DNA of 56,684 nucleotides from Pseudomonadota bacterium (GCA_019351955.1 JABBOE010000006.1:1-56684); one strand, 5' to 3'. Shown: positions 1 to 9,120, numbered from the stretch's first letter. Program-made: numbers and translations. The notes: generated from the letters alone by a model not told the origin.

Positions 1-456
1 CGACCTCCCAACATCGTCTTCATTCTCGCGGATGATATGGGGTACGCCGACGTGGCCTGCTATGGGCGCCCGGATCTGAGCACGCCGAACATCGACGGCA
101 TCGCGGCCAGGGGAGTTCGATTTCTGCAGGCGTATGCCAACTCTGCGGTATGCACTGCATCGCGCGTTGCGTTGATCACGGCCGCTACCAGGATCGTTTG
201 CGCGTGGGTCTGGAGGAGCCTCTTGCGGGCAACGCGAATGTTGGACTTCCGCCAGGATTTCCAACGCTGCCGTCGCTGCTCAAGAAGGTTGGATACGGTA
301 CGACGCTGGTAGGTAAATGGCATCTTGGATTTCTGCCAAAGTTCGATCCGATGAAGAGCGGGTACGACCATTTTTATGGATTTCGCGCTGGCGCGATGGA
401 CTACTATTCGCATGAGCATGGAGGGCGCAGCGACCTGTGGGATGATGAGGTTCCGC
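1..456 (+). pseudogene. Sulfatase, N-terminal fragment, frameshifted
   Basis: The window opens inside a sulfatase-family gene; its start lies upstream. The frame beginning at base 1 reads the typical N-terminus (PNIVFILADDMGYADV), with the paired aspartates that bind the metal. It then reaches the formylglycine signature CTASR, whose cysteine is normally oxidised to the catalytic residue. Directly after this (around base 180/181) the family sequence (ITGRYQ, then the KVGYGTTLVGKWHLG block) continues in another frame. Adding one G between 180 and 181 would restore it. The sulfatase similarity stops at about base 456 after SDLWDDEVP, and hydroxypyruvate isomerase sequence follows. Only about the first third of a sulfatase is present, so the product cannot be active. 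Substrate class cannot be judged. Confidence 0.8.
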
Positions 457-635
457 GTATTGCCCACATTCAGCTGGCGGACAACCCGGGCCGCAATGAA
501 CCGGGCACAGGCGAGATCAACTACCGCTTCCTGTTCCAGCACATCGACCGCATCGGCTATCAAGGGTGGATCGGCTGCGAATACAAGCCGAAAACCACGA
601 CCACGGCCGGACTGGGCTGGCTGGCAGCACCTTGA
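457..635 (+). pseudogene. hyi: Hydroxypyruvate isomerase, C-terminal remnant
   Basis: These bases encode about 57 residues matching the end of hydroxypyruvate isomerase (Hyi, roughly 260 residues), with its conserved QLADNPGRNEPGTGEIN stretch and the terminal GCEYKP...AGLGW block. Hyi interconverts hydroxypyruvate and tartronate semialdehyde and normally sits between gcl and glxR. Here the first ~200 residues are absent, and the remnant is fused in frame to the preceding sulfatase fragment. The next gene is glxR, so the stub is in its ancestral operon place. Without the rest of the barrel it should be inactive. The identification rests on recalled family sequence. Confidence 0.8.
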
Positions 636-664
636 ACAGCAACACGACACATACGGAGATCGAC

Positions 665-1555
665 ATGGCAACTCTCGGATTTATCGGCCTTGGCATCATG
701 GGCTCACCGATGGCGGGGCATCTGCTCGCTGCGGGCCACCAGCTCTACGTCAACACGCGCGGCAAGGTGCCGCAGGCGTTGCTCGACGCAGGCGCAAAGC
801 CCTGCGCGAACAACACCGAAGTCGCGCAGAAGGCCGACATCATTTTCATCATGGTGCCCGACACGCCCGACGTCCAAAAGGTGCTGTTCGATGATGATGG
901 CGTGGCCAAAGGCTTAAGCACGGGCAAGATCGTGGTGGACATGAGCTCGATCGCGCCGATGGAGACGAAAGAATTTGCCAAGCAGATTAACGCCTTGGGC
1001 GGCGCATACCTGGACGCACCCGTTTCAGGCGGCGAGGTGGGCGCCAAGGCTGCCACGCTCACCATCATGGTAGGCGGCCCGCAAGAGAGCTTTGAGAAGG
1101 TGCTACCGCTGTTCCAACTCATGGGCAAAAACGTCACCTTGGTGGGCGGCAACGGCGACGGGCAAACTTGCAAGGTCGCCAATCAGATCATCGTCGCGCT
1201 CAACATTCAGGCCGTGGCCGAAGCCCTGCTGTTTGCAAGCCGCGCCGGCGCCGATCCGGCCAAGGTGCGCCAGGCACTGATGGGTGGTTTCGCGTCGTCG
1301 CGCATTCTTGAGGTGCATGGCGAGCGCATGGTCAAACGGACCTTCCAGCCGGGCTTTCGGATCAACCTGCACCAAAAGGACCTGAATCTGGCGCTCGCTG
1401 GTGCCAAGCAACTCGGGCTTTCGCTGCCCAACACCGCCATCGCGCAACAGTTGTTCTCAGCCTGCGCTGCCCACGGCATGGACGGGCTGGACCACTCCGC
1501 CTTGTGCCGTGCGATTGAGATGATGGGCAACCACACAATCGCTCCCGACGCTTGA
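665..1555 (+). CDS. glxR: 2-hydroxy-3-oxopropionate (tartronate semialdehyde) reductase
   Basis: A 296-residue enzyme of the beta-hydroxyacid dehydrogenase family that reduces tartronate semialdehyde to D-glycerate with NAD(P)H in the cytoplasm. The N-terminal Rossmann motif is GFIGLGIMGSPMAGHL (residues 5-20). The substrate signature DAPVSGGEVGAKAATL is near residue 120, and the catalytic lysine lies in GQTCKVANQ near residue 170. The ATG at 665 is chosen because it starts directly at the Rossmann strand and has GGAG 5 bases upstream. Longer upstream frames only read into the hyi remnant. It is followed by a glycerate kinase gene, giving a glyoxylate-to-glycerate salvage pair. 3-hydroxyisobutyrate dehydrogenase is the main alternative, but the context favours GlxR. 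Confidence 0.9.
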   Translation: MATLGFIGLGIMGSPMAGHLLAAGHQLYVNTRGKVPQALLDAGAKPCANNTEVAQKADIIFIMVPDTPDVQKVLFDDDGVAKGLSTGKIVVDMSSIAPMETKEFAKQINALGGAYLDAPVSGGEVGAKAATLTIMVGGPQESFEKVLPLFQLMGKNVTLVGGNGDGQTCKVANQIIVALNIQAVAEALLFASRAGADPAKVRQALMGGFASSRILEVHGERMVKRTFQPGFRINLHQKDLNLALAGAKQLGLSLPNTAIAQQLFSACAAHGMDGLDHSALCRAIEMMGNHTIAPDA

Positions 1556-1693
1556 GTGGCGGTTCACTGGCCATGAAAATACCGCCATCAGCCGAGGTGC
1601 GAATCACTGCGGCTTAACTCCAACGGCGGATTGCACGCGTTGCAAGGTGCCGTGTTGCCCCCCCTGCAATGGTGGATTCCCACGTTTTCGACC

Positions 1694-3001
1694 ATGTCCC
1701 TGCCCAATCCCTCCACCGAGCCTGTTCGCTTTCTCCGCGCCCTGTTCGACGTGGCCGTCGCACGCGCTCAGCCACGCCAGGTCATGGCCTCGGTCCTGCC
1801 CCCGCCGCCCAAGGGCCGAACGATAGTTCTGGGTGCCGGAAAGGCTGGCGGCGCGATGGCTGCCGCTCTGGATGCGCTCTGGCCCGAGCATGCGCCGCTA
1901 ACAGGGCTCGTTGTGACGCGCTACGGCTATGTACCTCCGGAGCTGCGCACGCAAAGTGGGCGCATCGAGGTCGTGGAAGCCGCGCATCCGGTGCCCGACG
2001 CTGCCGGCCAAGCGGCTGCAGCCCACATGCTCGAGTTGACCCGCTCCCTTACCCCGGACGACCTGGTGATTGCCCTGATATCCGGCGGCGGCTCGGCGCT
2101 TCTGGCGCTGCCGGCGGCAGGCCTGAGTCTGGCGCACAAACAGGCGATCAACCGCGCGCTTTTGCTCAGCGGCGCCACCATTACCGAAATGAACTGCGTG
2201 CGCAAGCACCTATCCGCCATCAAGGGCGGGCGCCTGGCCGCTGCGTGTGCCCCAGCGCCGGTGCTCAGCCTGTTGATTTCTGACGTGCCCGGCGACGACC
2301 CTGCCGTCATCGCCAGTGGGCCCACCGTGCCCGATCCCACCACCTGCGCGGATGCACTGGCCGTGCTCGACCGCTATGCGATCGATCTACCCCCGGGGGT
2401 TCGGGAACGACTGGAGACTGGTGAACTCGAGACGCCCAAGCCGGACGACGCGGTATTCGCCCGTAACCGGGTGGAGATCATTGCAACCCCTGAGCAGATG
2501 CTGCAGGCGGCGGCAGCGGCCTGCCGTGAATCGGGCATTGACGCGCACATCCTCGCCGATGACGTCGAGGGAGAATCCCGCGACGTTGCACTCGTGCATG
2601 CGGCGCTGACACGGCACGTGGCGCGCACTGGCCAGCCGTTCGCCAAACCATGCGTGATCCTCTCTGGCGGAGAAACCACCGTCACTGTGCAGAAGGGCAC
2701 GACACCTGGCCGTGGCGGGCGAGGCAGTGAGTTTATGCTGGCACTCGCACTGGGCCTCAAAGGCCAAGCCGGGGTTTGGGGGCTGGCTGGCGACACGGAC
2801 GGCATCGACGGCAGCGAGAACAACGCCGGCGCCTGGATCACGCCGGATACGCTGCAACGCGCCGCAACCGCGGGTGTCAAGCCCCGCGTCATGCTTGAAG
2901 CGCATGACGCTTATGGATTCTTCGAGGCCTGTGGGGACCTGCTCGTGACGGGGCCAACCTATACGAATGTGAACGATTTTCGAGCCATTCTGGTGCAATG
3001 A
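1694..3001 (+). CDS. ttuD: Glycerate 2-kinase, MOFRL family
   Basis: A 435-residue protein of the GckA/TtuD family (often annotated hydroxypyruvate reductase). It phosphorylates D-glycerate to 2-phosphoglycerate, feeding the GlxR product into central metabolism. Visible landmarks are [14 protein letters not shown] near the N-terminus, the glycine-rich [13 protein letters not shown] segment, and the C-terminal MOFRL domain with [11 protein letters not shown] and GDTDGIDG. The ATG at 1694 is preferred over an in-frame start 63 bases upstream because the protein then begins just before the usual family N-terminus. The gene is 138 bases downstream of glxR on the same strand and ends before a stem-loop, so it is probably the last gene of the operon. 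Confidence 0.88.
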   Translation: MSLPNPSTEPVRFLRALFDVAVARAQPRQVMASVLPPPPKGRTIVLGAGKAGGAMAAALDALWPEHAPLTGLVVTRYGYVPPELRTQSGRIEVVEAAHPVPDAAGQAAAAHMLELTRSLTPDDLVIALISGGGSALLALPAAGLSLAHKQAINRALLLSGATITEMNCVRKHLSAIKGGRLAAACAPAPVLSLLISDVPGDDPAVIASGPTVPDPTTCADALAVLDRYAIDLPPGVRERLETGELETPKPDDAVFARNRVEIIATPEQMLQAAAAACRESGIDAHILADDVEGESRDVALVHAALTRHVARTGQPFAKPCVILSGGETTVTVQKGTTPGRGGRGSEFMLALALGLKGQAGVWGLAGDTDGIDGSENNAGAWITPDTLQRAATAGVKPRVMLEAHDAYGFFEACGDLLVTGPTYTNVNDFRAILVQ

Positions 3002-3002
3002 A

Positions 3003-3040
3003 CCTCCGCGATGCGGGCAGGGGAGTTTCCGCATCGCAGG
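3003..3040 (+). terminator. Stem-loop after glycerate kinase gene
   Basis: Perfect 9-bp inverted repeat GCGATGCGG / CCGCATCGC (3008-3016 and 3029-3037) with a 12-base loop. CCT/AGG extends the base of the stem beyond a 2-base bulge. It begins two bases after the stop codon of the kinase gene. There is no run of T after it, so intrinsic termination is uncertain. It could also simply stabilise the mRNA 3' end. Confidence 0.4.
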
Positions 3041-3119
3041 TTGCCGGCGTAGGCTCTGGCGTGCCTGCTGTCCGATATGCTTCCTGTTTGCACCGTCACC
3101 TAGGCTCAGGAGCCAACGC

Positions 3120-4334
3120 ATGACCCCGACTTACCGTATCGGCACGCCGCTCACCACTTCCGCCCTGCGGGTCATGCTGCTCGGCGCGGGTGAATTGGGC
3201 AAGGAGGTGATCATCGCCTTGCAGCGTCTGGGCGTTGAGGTGATCGCGGTGGACCGCTATCCGAACGCCCCCGGGCATCAAGTCGCACACCGCGCCCATG
3301 TCATCAACATGGCCGACCCACAGGCCTTGCGATCGTTGATCGAGGCGGAGCGGCCCCACTTGATCGTGCCTGAAATTGAAGCCATCGCCACTGACGCGCT
3401 GGCGGCGATCGAGGCCGAGGGCTTGGCGGAAGTCATCCCCACAGCGCGCGCCGCGCAACTGACCATGAACCGTGAAGGGATACGGCGACTGGCTGCGGAA
3501 GAACTCGGTCTTGCCACATCTGCATATGCCTTCGCCGATTCGCTGGACGCCTTGCAATCCGCGATCGATCACGGCATTGGATATCCCTGCGTCGTCAAAC
3601 CGGTGATGTCGTCGTCGGGCAAGGGCCAATCCGTCATTCACGGCGCGCGCGACGTGACGGCTGCTTGGAACCACGCGATGACCGGTAGCCGCATCAACTT
3701 TGGTCGCGTCATTGTCGAGGGGTTCATTCGCTTTGATTATGAGATCACACTTCTTACCGTGCGCGCCATGGACCCGCGCACGGGCAAAGTCGCCACATTC
3801 TTTTGCGAACCCATTGGCCATGTGCAGGTGCATGGAGACTACGTCGAGTCCTGGCAACCGCAGCCAATGTCGGCTCTAGCCCTCGAGCGAGCACGGGACA
3901 TTGCTCATCGCGTCACGGCGGCGCTGGGTGGACGCGGTATTTTCGGCGTCGAACTGTTCGTAAGGGGCGATTCGGTGTGGTTCTCCGAAGTCAGCCCCCG
4001 TCCTCACGATACGGGTCTGGTCACGCTGTGTTCGCAGCGCCAGTCGGAGTTTGAACTGCATGCGCGCGCGATCCTTGGCCTGCCAGTTGACACAGCACTT
4101 CGCGAGCCCGGGGCCTCTGCCGTCATTTATGGGGGCCTAGATGGCCGGGCCATCGCCTTCGAGGGAGTGGCCGAGGCTCTGGCCATCCCACGCTCGGATC
4201 TGCGGCTCTTCGGCAAACCTGAAAGCTTCGTCAAGCGACGCATGGGCGTAGCACTCGCAGCAGGCGCAAGCGTTGAGCAGGCCCGCGAGCGTGCGAAACA
4301 GGCTGCGGCCTGCATCCGACCGGTCAGCGGCTAA
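3120..4334 (+). CDS. purT: Formate-dependent phosphoribosylglycinamide formyltransferase
   Basis: A 404-residue ATP-grasp enzyme that makes N-formyl-GAR from GAR, formate and ATP, the folate-independent form of the third step of purine synthesis. The N-terminal domain has the [19 protein letters not shown] dinucleotide-like motif (about residue 20). Central ATP-grasp landmarks are [17 protein letters not shown] (about residues 157-173) and [10 protein letters not shown]. The C-terminal part carries [12 protein letters not shown], the usual PurT metal/ATP end motif. Length is close to that of E. coli PurT (392). It stands alone: the preceding operon ends 118 bases upstream and a 380-base non-coding stretch follows. 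Confidence 0.95.
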   Translation: MTPTYRIGTPLTTSALRVMLLGAGELGKEVIIALQRLGVEVIAVDRYPNAPGHQVAHRAHVINMADPQALRSLIEAERPHLIVPEIEAIATDALAAIEAEGLAEVIPTARAAQLTMNREGIRRLAAEELGLATSAYAFADSLDALQSAIDHGIGYPCVVKPVMSSSGKGQSVIHGARDVTAAWNHAMTGSRINFGRVIVEGFIRFDYEITLLTVRAMDPRTGKVATFFCEPIGHVQVHGDYVESWQPQPMSALALERARDIAHRVTAALGGRGIFGVELFVRGDSVWFSEVSPRPHDTGLVTLCSQRQSEFELHARAILGLPVDTALREPGASAVIYGGLDGRAIAFEGVAEALAIPRSDLRLFGKPESFVKRRMGVALAAGASVEQARERAKQAAACIRPVSG

Positions 4335-4714
4335 GCTTCGCACCGCAATCGCATGGCGGCGCCGATGGGGTGCGAGCCCGATTGATGCTGGATCGCGTTG
4401 CGAGGCGATGCAGTATCGGGAAGCCATCAGAATCAGCGACGCCCTTCGGCACACAAGATCCACGAAGGCGCTGTGTTTCGGAGGTATCGGCCAGCACCGG
4501 ATGCTGGGGAGTGCGCGCGCCGGCGTCTGACCCCACGGCGCCTCGGGTTTGCGCGAGTTGGCCATGCCGTGGGATGGATTGGGCGGAACTTGGCGAGCGG
4601 ACCCCAAAAAATGCGAAACTACGACATATTTCGCCTTTTGAGCCATCAGGGGCAAGTCGCCTGATTTACAAAGTGGCTCTCAGCCTGCATCATTGAATAG
4701 CCGTCTTTCCGACC
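4335..4714. other. Intergenic region between purT and pilB
   Basis: This 380-base stretch holds no reading frame I can recognise. The last ~100 bases before pilB are more AT-rich and presumably carry its promoter. The clearest structure is a nested inverted repeat at 4640-4679: GAGCCA (4640-4645) pairs with TGGCTC (4674-4679), and inside it TCAGG (4646-4650) pairs with CCTGA (4660-4664). This would form a leader stem-loop with an asymmetric bulge about 35 bases before the pilB start. I found no convincing -24/-12 or -35/-10 promoter. Confidence 0.45.
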
Positions 4715-6460
4715 ATGTCTACAGTCATTGCACCCTCACCAACGCAGGTCCGCGGACCCTCGCAGCTCGCCGGGCTCGCGCATGCGCTAGTGCAGTCAGA
4801 CCAGTTGCAGCGCCCCGTAGCCGAACAGATTCAAAGGCGAGCGATTGAGTCCCGGGCGAGCTTCATCGCAACATTGCTCGCAAGCGAATTGATGAGCGCC
4901 TCCGATCTGGCGCACTGGGTCAGCAAGACTTTTGCCCTGCCCATGCTGGATCTGAACGCGTTTGATCCATCGCGTGTTCCCGCAGGCGCGATCGATGCGA
5001 AAATCGTCAAGGCCTACAAGGTTCTTCCCCTGATCAAACGCGGGAACAAACTGGTGGTAGCTACCGCCGACCCCGCGGATCACGAGGCCGAGGACAAGAT
5101 CAAATTCCAGTCGCAGTCGGCTGTCGACCTGGTGGTCGTCGAGTATGACAAGCTTGCGCGCTGGATCGACCAGAGCACCCAGTCTGCTACCAGCCAGATC
5201 AGCGCGCTTATCGGCGACGACTTCGATCTCGCCGATTTGGACGATGGCAGCCCCGATGTCGCCGCAGAAAAGGATCTTGGGGCCGACGTCGACGACGCGC
5301 CTGTCGTCCGTTTTTTGCAGAAAATGTTGGTCGATGCAATCAATATGCGCGCATCTGACCTTCATTTTGAACCGTTTGAGAATTTTTACCGCATCCGCTT
5401 TCGTGTTGACGGGGAGTTGCGCGAAATCGCGCAGCCGCCTGTGGCGATCAAGGAAAAGCTTGCGTCGCGCATCAAGGTGATTTCGCGTCTGGACATCGCG
5501 GAGCGGCGTGTACCACAGGACGGGCGCATGAAACTGCGCTTCGGCCCCGACCGCGCCATCGACTTCCGTGTGAGCACGCTGCCCACCATCCATGGCGAAA
5601 AAATCGTCATCCGGATTTTGGACTCCACGCTGGCCAAGATGGGGATCGAATCGCTGGGCTACGAACCGGAAGAGAAGGAGCGAGTCCTGCGCGCGATCAA
5701 GCGACCTTACGGCATGGTTCTGGTCACCGGACCCACGGGCAGCGGCAAGACCGTATCGCTTTATTCGTACCTGAACCTTCTCAACCAACCAGGGGTCAAC
5801 ATCTCGACTGCGGAGGACCCGGCCGAAATCAACCTGCCCGGTGTCAACCAGGTCAATGTGAACGAAAAAGCCGGGTTGAATTTTGCGACCGCGCTGCGCG
5901 CGTTCCTGCGGCAAGATCCAGACATCATCATGGTGGGGGAGATCCGCGACCTGGAAACAGCCGATATTTCGATCAAGGCGGCCCAGACAGGCCACATGGT
6001 GTTCTCCACCGTGCACACGAATGATGCGCCCACCACGCTGACTCGCCTCATGAACATGGGTGTGCCGGCGTTCAACATCGCCTCCAGCGTCATTCTCATC
6101 ACGGCCCAGCGCTTGGCGCGCAAGCTATGTCCTCAATGCAAAGCCCTGATTGACATTCCCAATGCGGCGCTGCTCGAGGCCGGTTTCAAGGAGAGCGAAC
6201 TGGATGGATCCTGGAAGCCCTATAAGCCTGGCAAATGCAACGCGTGCAACGGCAGCGGATACAAGGGCCGCCTGGGCATCTACCAGGCCATGCCCATCAG
6301 CGAGGAAATCCAGCGCATCATCCTCAACCACGGAACCGCGTTGGACATTGCCGAGCAGGCCAAGCGGGAAGGCGTGCGTACTCTGCGCGAATCGGGTCTC
6401 GTCAAGGTCAAACAGGGACTGACCTCGCTTGAAGAAGTGTTGGCCGTCACCAACGAATAG
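4715..6460 (+). CDS. pilB: Type IV pilus assembly ATPase PilB
   Basis: A 581-residue GspE/PilB-family hexameric ATPase that powers pilin polymerisation at the inner membrane. The N-terminal MshEN-type domain (about 1-150) is followed by the N2 domain. The Walker A box GPTGSGKT is at residues 339-346, the Walker B region is DPDIIMVGEIRD, and the His box is AQTGHMVFSTVHTNDAP. The zinc tetracysteine motif is CPQC (about residue 472) plus CNACNGSGYKGR. All catalytic elements are intact and the length is normal (E. coli HofB/PilB relatives 460-580). In related genomes pilB-pilC-pilD is an operon; here pilC survives only as a remnant in the following 250 bases. PilB would need its platform protein supplied from elsewhere. 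Confidence 0.96.
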   Translation: MSTVIAPSPTQVRGPSQLAGLAHALVQSDQLQRPVAEQIQRRAIESRASFIATLLASELMSASDLAHWVSKTFALPMLDLNAFDPSRVPAGAIDAKIVKAYKVLPLIKRGNKLVVATADPADHEAEDKIKFQSQSAVDLVVVEYDKLARWIDQSTQSATSQISALIGDDFDLADLDDGSPDVAAEKDLGADVDDAPVVRFLQKMLVDAINMRASDLHFEPFENFYRIRFRVDGELREIAQPPVAIKEKLASRIKVISRLDIAERRVPQDGRMKLRFGPDRAIDFRVSTLPTIHGEKIVIRILDSTLAKMGIESLGYEPEEKERVLRAIKRPYGMVLVTGPTGSGKTVSLYSYLNLLNQPGVNISTAEDPAEINLPGVNQVNVNEKAGLNFATALRAFLRQDPDIIMVGEIRDLETADISIKAAQTGHMVFSTVHTNDAPTTLTRLMNMGVPAFNIASSVILITAQRLARKLCPQCKALIDIPNAALLEAGFKESELDGSWKPYKPGKCNACNGSGYKGRLGIYQAMPISEEIQRIILNHGTALDIAEQAKREGVRTLRESGLVKVKQGLTSLEEVLAVTNE

Positions 6461-6485
6461 GCGATTGGCTTAAACCGGAACGTTG

Positions 6486-6707
6486 ATGGCAACAACTGCA
6501 GTGCGGATCCCTGCCGCCTTCTTGATTGCATGCAAAGGACAAGAAGCACGTGGCAGACTGCCACGCGACTGGATAGGCGGGGCTGGCGTCGAGAAGGTAG
6601 GAAACGCCTCGCTCAAGCAGGGTTTGAACGCCGTCTGCATTGCGACTTCATCCGCAAATTCGCAATCATCGTGCCTGCACCATTTTTCAGCAGCCATCGG
6701 GCCATAG
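6486..6707 (+). pseudogene. pilC: Remnant of pilC (type IV pilus platform protein)
   Basis: Between pilB and pilD, where a ~1.2 kb pilC is expected, there is only a 73-codon frame starting MATTAVRIP. Residues 12-27 (FLIACKGQEARGRLPR) resemble the PilC N-terminal pattern F-x-W-x-G-x-D-x-x-G-x-x-x-R. Residues 40-52 (NASLKQGLNAVCI) resemble the following A-x-L-x-x-Q-G-I-x-V-x-x-I pattern, but key residues such as the tryptophan are gone. The last residues (CLHHFSAAIGP) may be the out-of-frame end of PilC (YLPIF...IG). I infer a large internal deletion plus point decay. The three transmembrane segments of PilC are missing. The ATG at 6486 has GGAA upstream, as expected for the old pilC start. Confidence 0.6.
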
Positions 6708-6714
6708 CTTAGCC

Positions 6715-7584
6715 ATGCAGCACATCTTCATGGGGGTTCCCCCCGATTTCTGGGTTTTCGCCGCTGGGCTTGCCGGTCTCACCGTGGGCAGCTTTCTGAA
6801 CGTCGTGATCTACCGGCTTCCAGTGATGCTGGAGACCGCCTGGCAGCGTGACGCCCAAGCCACCCTGCAACCGAAGCTCGCACCATCCACAAGCGAGCCC
6901 TTTAACCTTTTGCATCCGCATTCACGCTGCGGCCACTGCGGACACGCGATCCGCTGGTGGGAGAACGTTCCTGTCCTGAGCTGGATCCTGCTGCGGGCGC
7001 GCTGCTCGGGTTGTGGCACGCACATCGCGGCACGTTATCCGTTGGTGGAACTGCTCTCCGGCATCCTGAGTGCCTCGGTGATTGCGCTGCATGGATTGTC
7101 ACCTTGGTCCCTGGGGCTGGTGATGCTCCTGTGGGCACTGATTGCCCTGGCTTTCATCGATTACGACACCACGCTCTTGCCGGACAGCATCACGCTGCCG
7201 CTCCTGTGGCTGGGCCTGCTGCTGCATGCCAGTCTGGATCCCGGCTTTCTGCCGCAAGCCGTATGGGGGGCTGCCGTCGGTTATGCCAGCCTATGGACCG
7301 TGTATCAGGCGTTTAAGCTGCTCACGGGCAAGGAAGGCATGGGCTACGGCGACTTCAAGCTCTTCGCGGCGCTTGGCGCCTGGTTCGGCGTGGTCGCATT
7401 GCTGCCTATCATTTTGCTGTCGGCTGTCGCCGGCGCCGTCATTGGCATTGCGCTGCAGTTCAGCGGTCTGGCCGAGCGCGGCAAACCCATCCCCTTTGGT
7501 CCGTTCCTAGCAACGGCCGGTCTGATCATGCTGTTGCTCGGCCCCGCACAACTCATCGCCTGGGTGCTGCCCGGTGGCGCCTGA
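6715..7584 (+). CDS. pilD: Prepilin peptidase / N-methyltransferase PilD
   Basis: A 289-residue, polytopic inner-membrane aspartic protease that cleaves the leader of type IV prepilins and type II secretion pseudopilins and N-methylates the new N-terminus. The N-terminal signature is GLTVGSFLNVVIYRLP. Two CxxC pairs (CGHC and CSGC, about residues 74-104) form the cytoplasmic zinc site. The two catalytic aspartates lie in IDYDTTLLPD and GMGYGDFKL (GxGD). About seven to eight hydrophobic segments follow. The ATG at 6715 gives the usual short N-terminus before the first membrane segment. An in-frame start at 6640 would lie within the pilC remnant. Intact PilD can still serve other prepilin-like substrates. 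Confidence 0.95.
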   Translation: MQHIFMGVPPDFWVFAAGLAGLTVGSFLNVVIYRLPVMLETAWQRDAQATLQPKLAPSTSEPFNLLHPHSRCGHCGHAIRWWENVPVLSWILLRARCSGCGTHIAARYPLVELLSGILSASVIALHGLSPWSLGLVMLLWALIALAFIDYDTTLLPDSITLPLLWLGLLLHASLDPGFLPQAVWGAAVGYASLWTVYQAFKLLTGKEGMGYGDFKLFAALGAWFGVVALLPIILLSAVAGAVIGIALQFSGLAERGKPIPFGPFLATAGLIMLLLGPAQLIAWVLPGGA

Positions 7585-7596
7585 TCGGGTACAGGC

Positions 7597-8235
7597 ATGG
7601 TGGCGTCGTCCCCGGCACTGACCCCGCGTCGTTTCACAGTCGGTCTCACAGGAGGCATCGGGTCGGGCAAATCTGCCGTGGCCGAGCTACTTGCTGAAAT
7701 GGGAGCCGCGGTGTTGGATGCTGACCGCATCTCGCATGAACTCACCGCCCCTGGCGGCGCCGCCATCGAGCCTCTGCGGGCAGCGTTTGGTGATGCCATG
7801 ATTACTGCACGGGGTGCACTTGACCGTGCCCGTATGCGCGCGGCCGTATTCGCCGATCCGGCGTTACGCCACCAACTTGAGTCCATCCTCCACCCCCGCG
7901 TGGGCGAGGTCCTGCGCGAACGGGCAGCCACGGTGAAGGGCAACTACCTCGTTCTCGTCATTCCGCTCCTGGTCGAGGGTCTCGCGCGCTGGCGCGCTTA
8001 CCTGTGCCGCATCGCTGTGGTCGACTGTCCCGAGGCGCTTCAAATCGCGCGCGTGATGCACCGCTCGGGGCTCAGCGCCGAAGATGTGCGTGCCATCATG
8101 GCAACCCAGGCCACGCGCGAAGCCCGTCGTCGCGCTGCCGACGACCTGATCGATAACAGTACAAGCCTCGACGCATTGCGGTCGCGCACGCGCGCGCTTC
8201 ATGCGCAGTATCTGGAGATGGCCCGCGCAATTTGA
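7597..8235 (+). CDS. coaE: Dephospho-CoA kinase
   Basis: A 212-residue cytoplasmic P-loop kinase catalysing the last step of coenzyme A synthesis, phosphorylation of the ribose 3'-hydroxyl of dephospho-CoA. The Walker A motif GLTGGIGSGKS begins near residue 11, followed by the conserved DADRISHEL (substrate-binding aspartate). The lid/base region shows LVVIP-type LVLVIPLLVEG and CPEALQIARVMHRSG. It starts 12 bases after pilD. The pilD-coaE-zapD-yacG order is standard in betaproteobacteria and gammaproteobacteria. Length is typical (about 200). Confidence 0.95.
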   Translation: MVASSPALTPRRFTVGLTGGIGSGKSAVAELLAEMGAAVLDADRISHELTAPGGAAIEPLRAAFGDAMITARGALDRARMRAAVFADPALRHQLESILHPRVGEVLRERAATVKGNYLVLVIPLLVEGLARWRAYLCRIAVVDCPEALQIARVMHRSGLSAEDVRAIMATQATREARRRAADDLIDNSTSLDALRSRTRALHAQYLEMARAI

Positions 8236-8367
8236 ATTCCCGTGCCACATGCATGACAATATCAAAGAGCGTGCTTGGCGCCTACCCTTTTTTCTTTTGA
8301 CTCTGAAGGGCACGAGGCGGCATGGGCGTTTCACCCGATCGCTGCGCATCCAACCCCCAACCGGCCC

Positions 8368-9120
8368 GTGATCCTTTACGAATATCCCCTGAGCGAACGC
8401 GTTCGCACCCTGTTGCGCCTCGAATACCTGTTTCGCCGGGTGAATTTTCTGTTGCAGCGTGCCCACCCGTTTGATCATCATTTCGCCCTACTCTCGATGT
8501 TCGAGATCATGGACGTCGCCACGCGTCAGGACCTCAAATCCGATCTGTTGAAGGATCTGGAGCGTCAACGCCAGCAATTCCTTGCCTTTCGCGGCAATTC
8601 AGCCGTGTCAGAGCATGCCCTGGACGAGGTGCTGGCGGAAATTGATGCTGCATTTCAAGGCTTGAGCCAGCAGCTCGGCAAACCTGGCCAGCCTCTGCTC
8701 GAGAACGAGTGGCTGATGGCCATCCGCAGCCGCGCCAGCATCCCGGGGGGCACCTGTGAATTCGACTTGCCTGCCTACTATGCATGGCAGCATCTGCCGG
8801 AAGACCAGCGACGGTTGGACATGGCGCGCTGGATGGAGGTTTTCAGCCCGCTGGCGATGACCGTTGAATTGCTTCTGCGCCTCCTTCGTGATTCCGGGAC
8901 GCCCCACAAGACCCTGGCTGCGGGCGGCACGTACCAACAGAATCTGGCGGGGCGCACGTACCAGCTCATGCGCTTGCGGGTGGACGGAGCGCTGGGCGTG
9001 GTGCCCGAGACCACGGGCCATCGCCTCATGGTGTCGATACGCTACATGCGGCCTGACGCTGATTGGAAGCTGAGGCCCGTGACAACGGACGTCGCCTTTG
9101 AAATTGCCCTGTGTCCATGA
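8368..9120 (+). CDS. zapD: Cell division protein ZapD
   Basis: A 250-residue protein of the ZapD (YacF, DUF1342) family, a cytoplasmic factor that cross-links FtsZ filaments and stabilises the Z-ring. Family landmarks are ILYEYPLSERVRTLLRLEYLF at the start (shown in part), FDLPAYYAWQHLP near the middle and GTYQQNL near the C-terminus. I chose the GTG at 8368 because known ZapD proteins begin at this ILYEYP motif and are 245-255 residues. A longer frame from a TTG at 8275 adds 31 residues without family support. No strong ribosome site precedes either start, so the N-terminus is not settled. The stop overlaps the yacG start. Confidence 0.88.
   Translation: MILYEYPLSERVRTLLRLEYLFRRVNFLLQRAHPFDHHFALLSMFEIMDVATRQDLKSDLLKDLERQRQQFLAFRGNSAVSEHALDEVLAEIDAAFQGLSQQLGKPGQPLLENEWLMAIRSRASIPGGTCEFDLPAYYAWQHLPEDQRRLDMARWMEVFSPLAMTVELLLRLLRDSGTPHKTLAAGGTYQQNLAGRTYQLMRLRVDGALGVVPETTGHRLMVSIRYMRPDADWKLRPVTTDVAFEIALCP

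Noticed and set aside
8275-8367. Upstream TTG start for zapD
   Set aside because: It adds 31 residues not seen in ZapD proteins, which begin at the ILYEYP motif; the GTG at 8368 fits the family.
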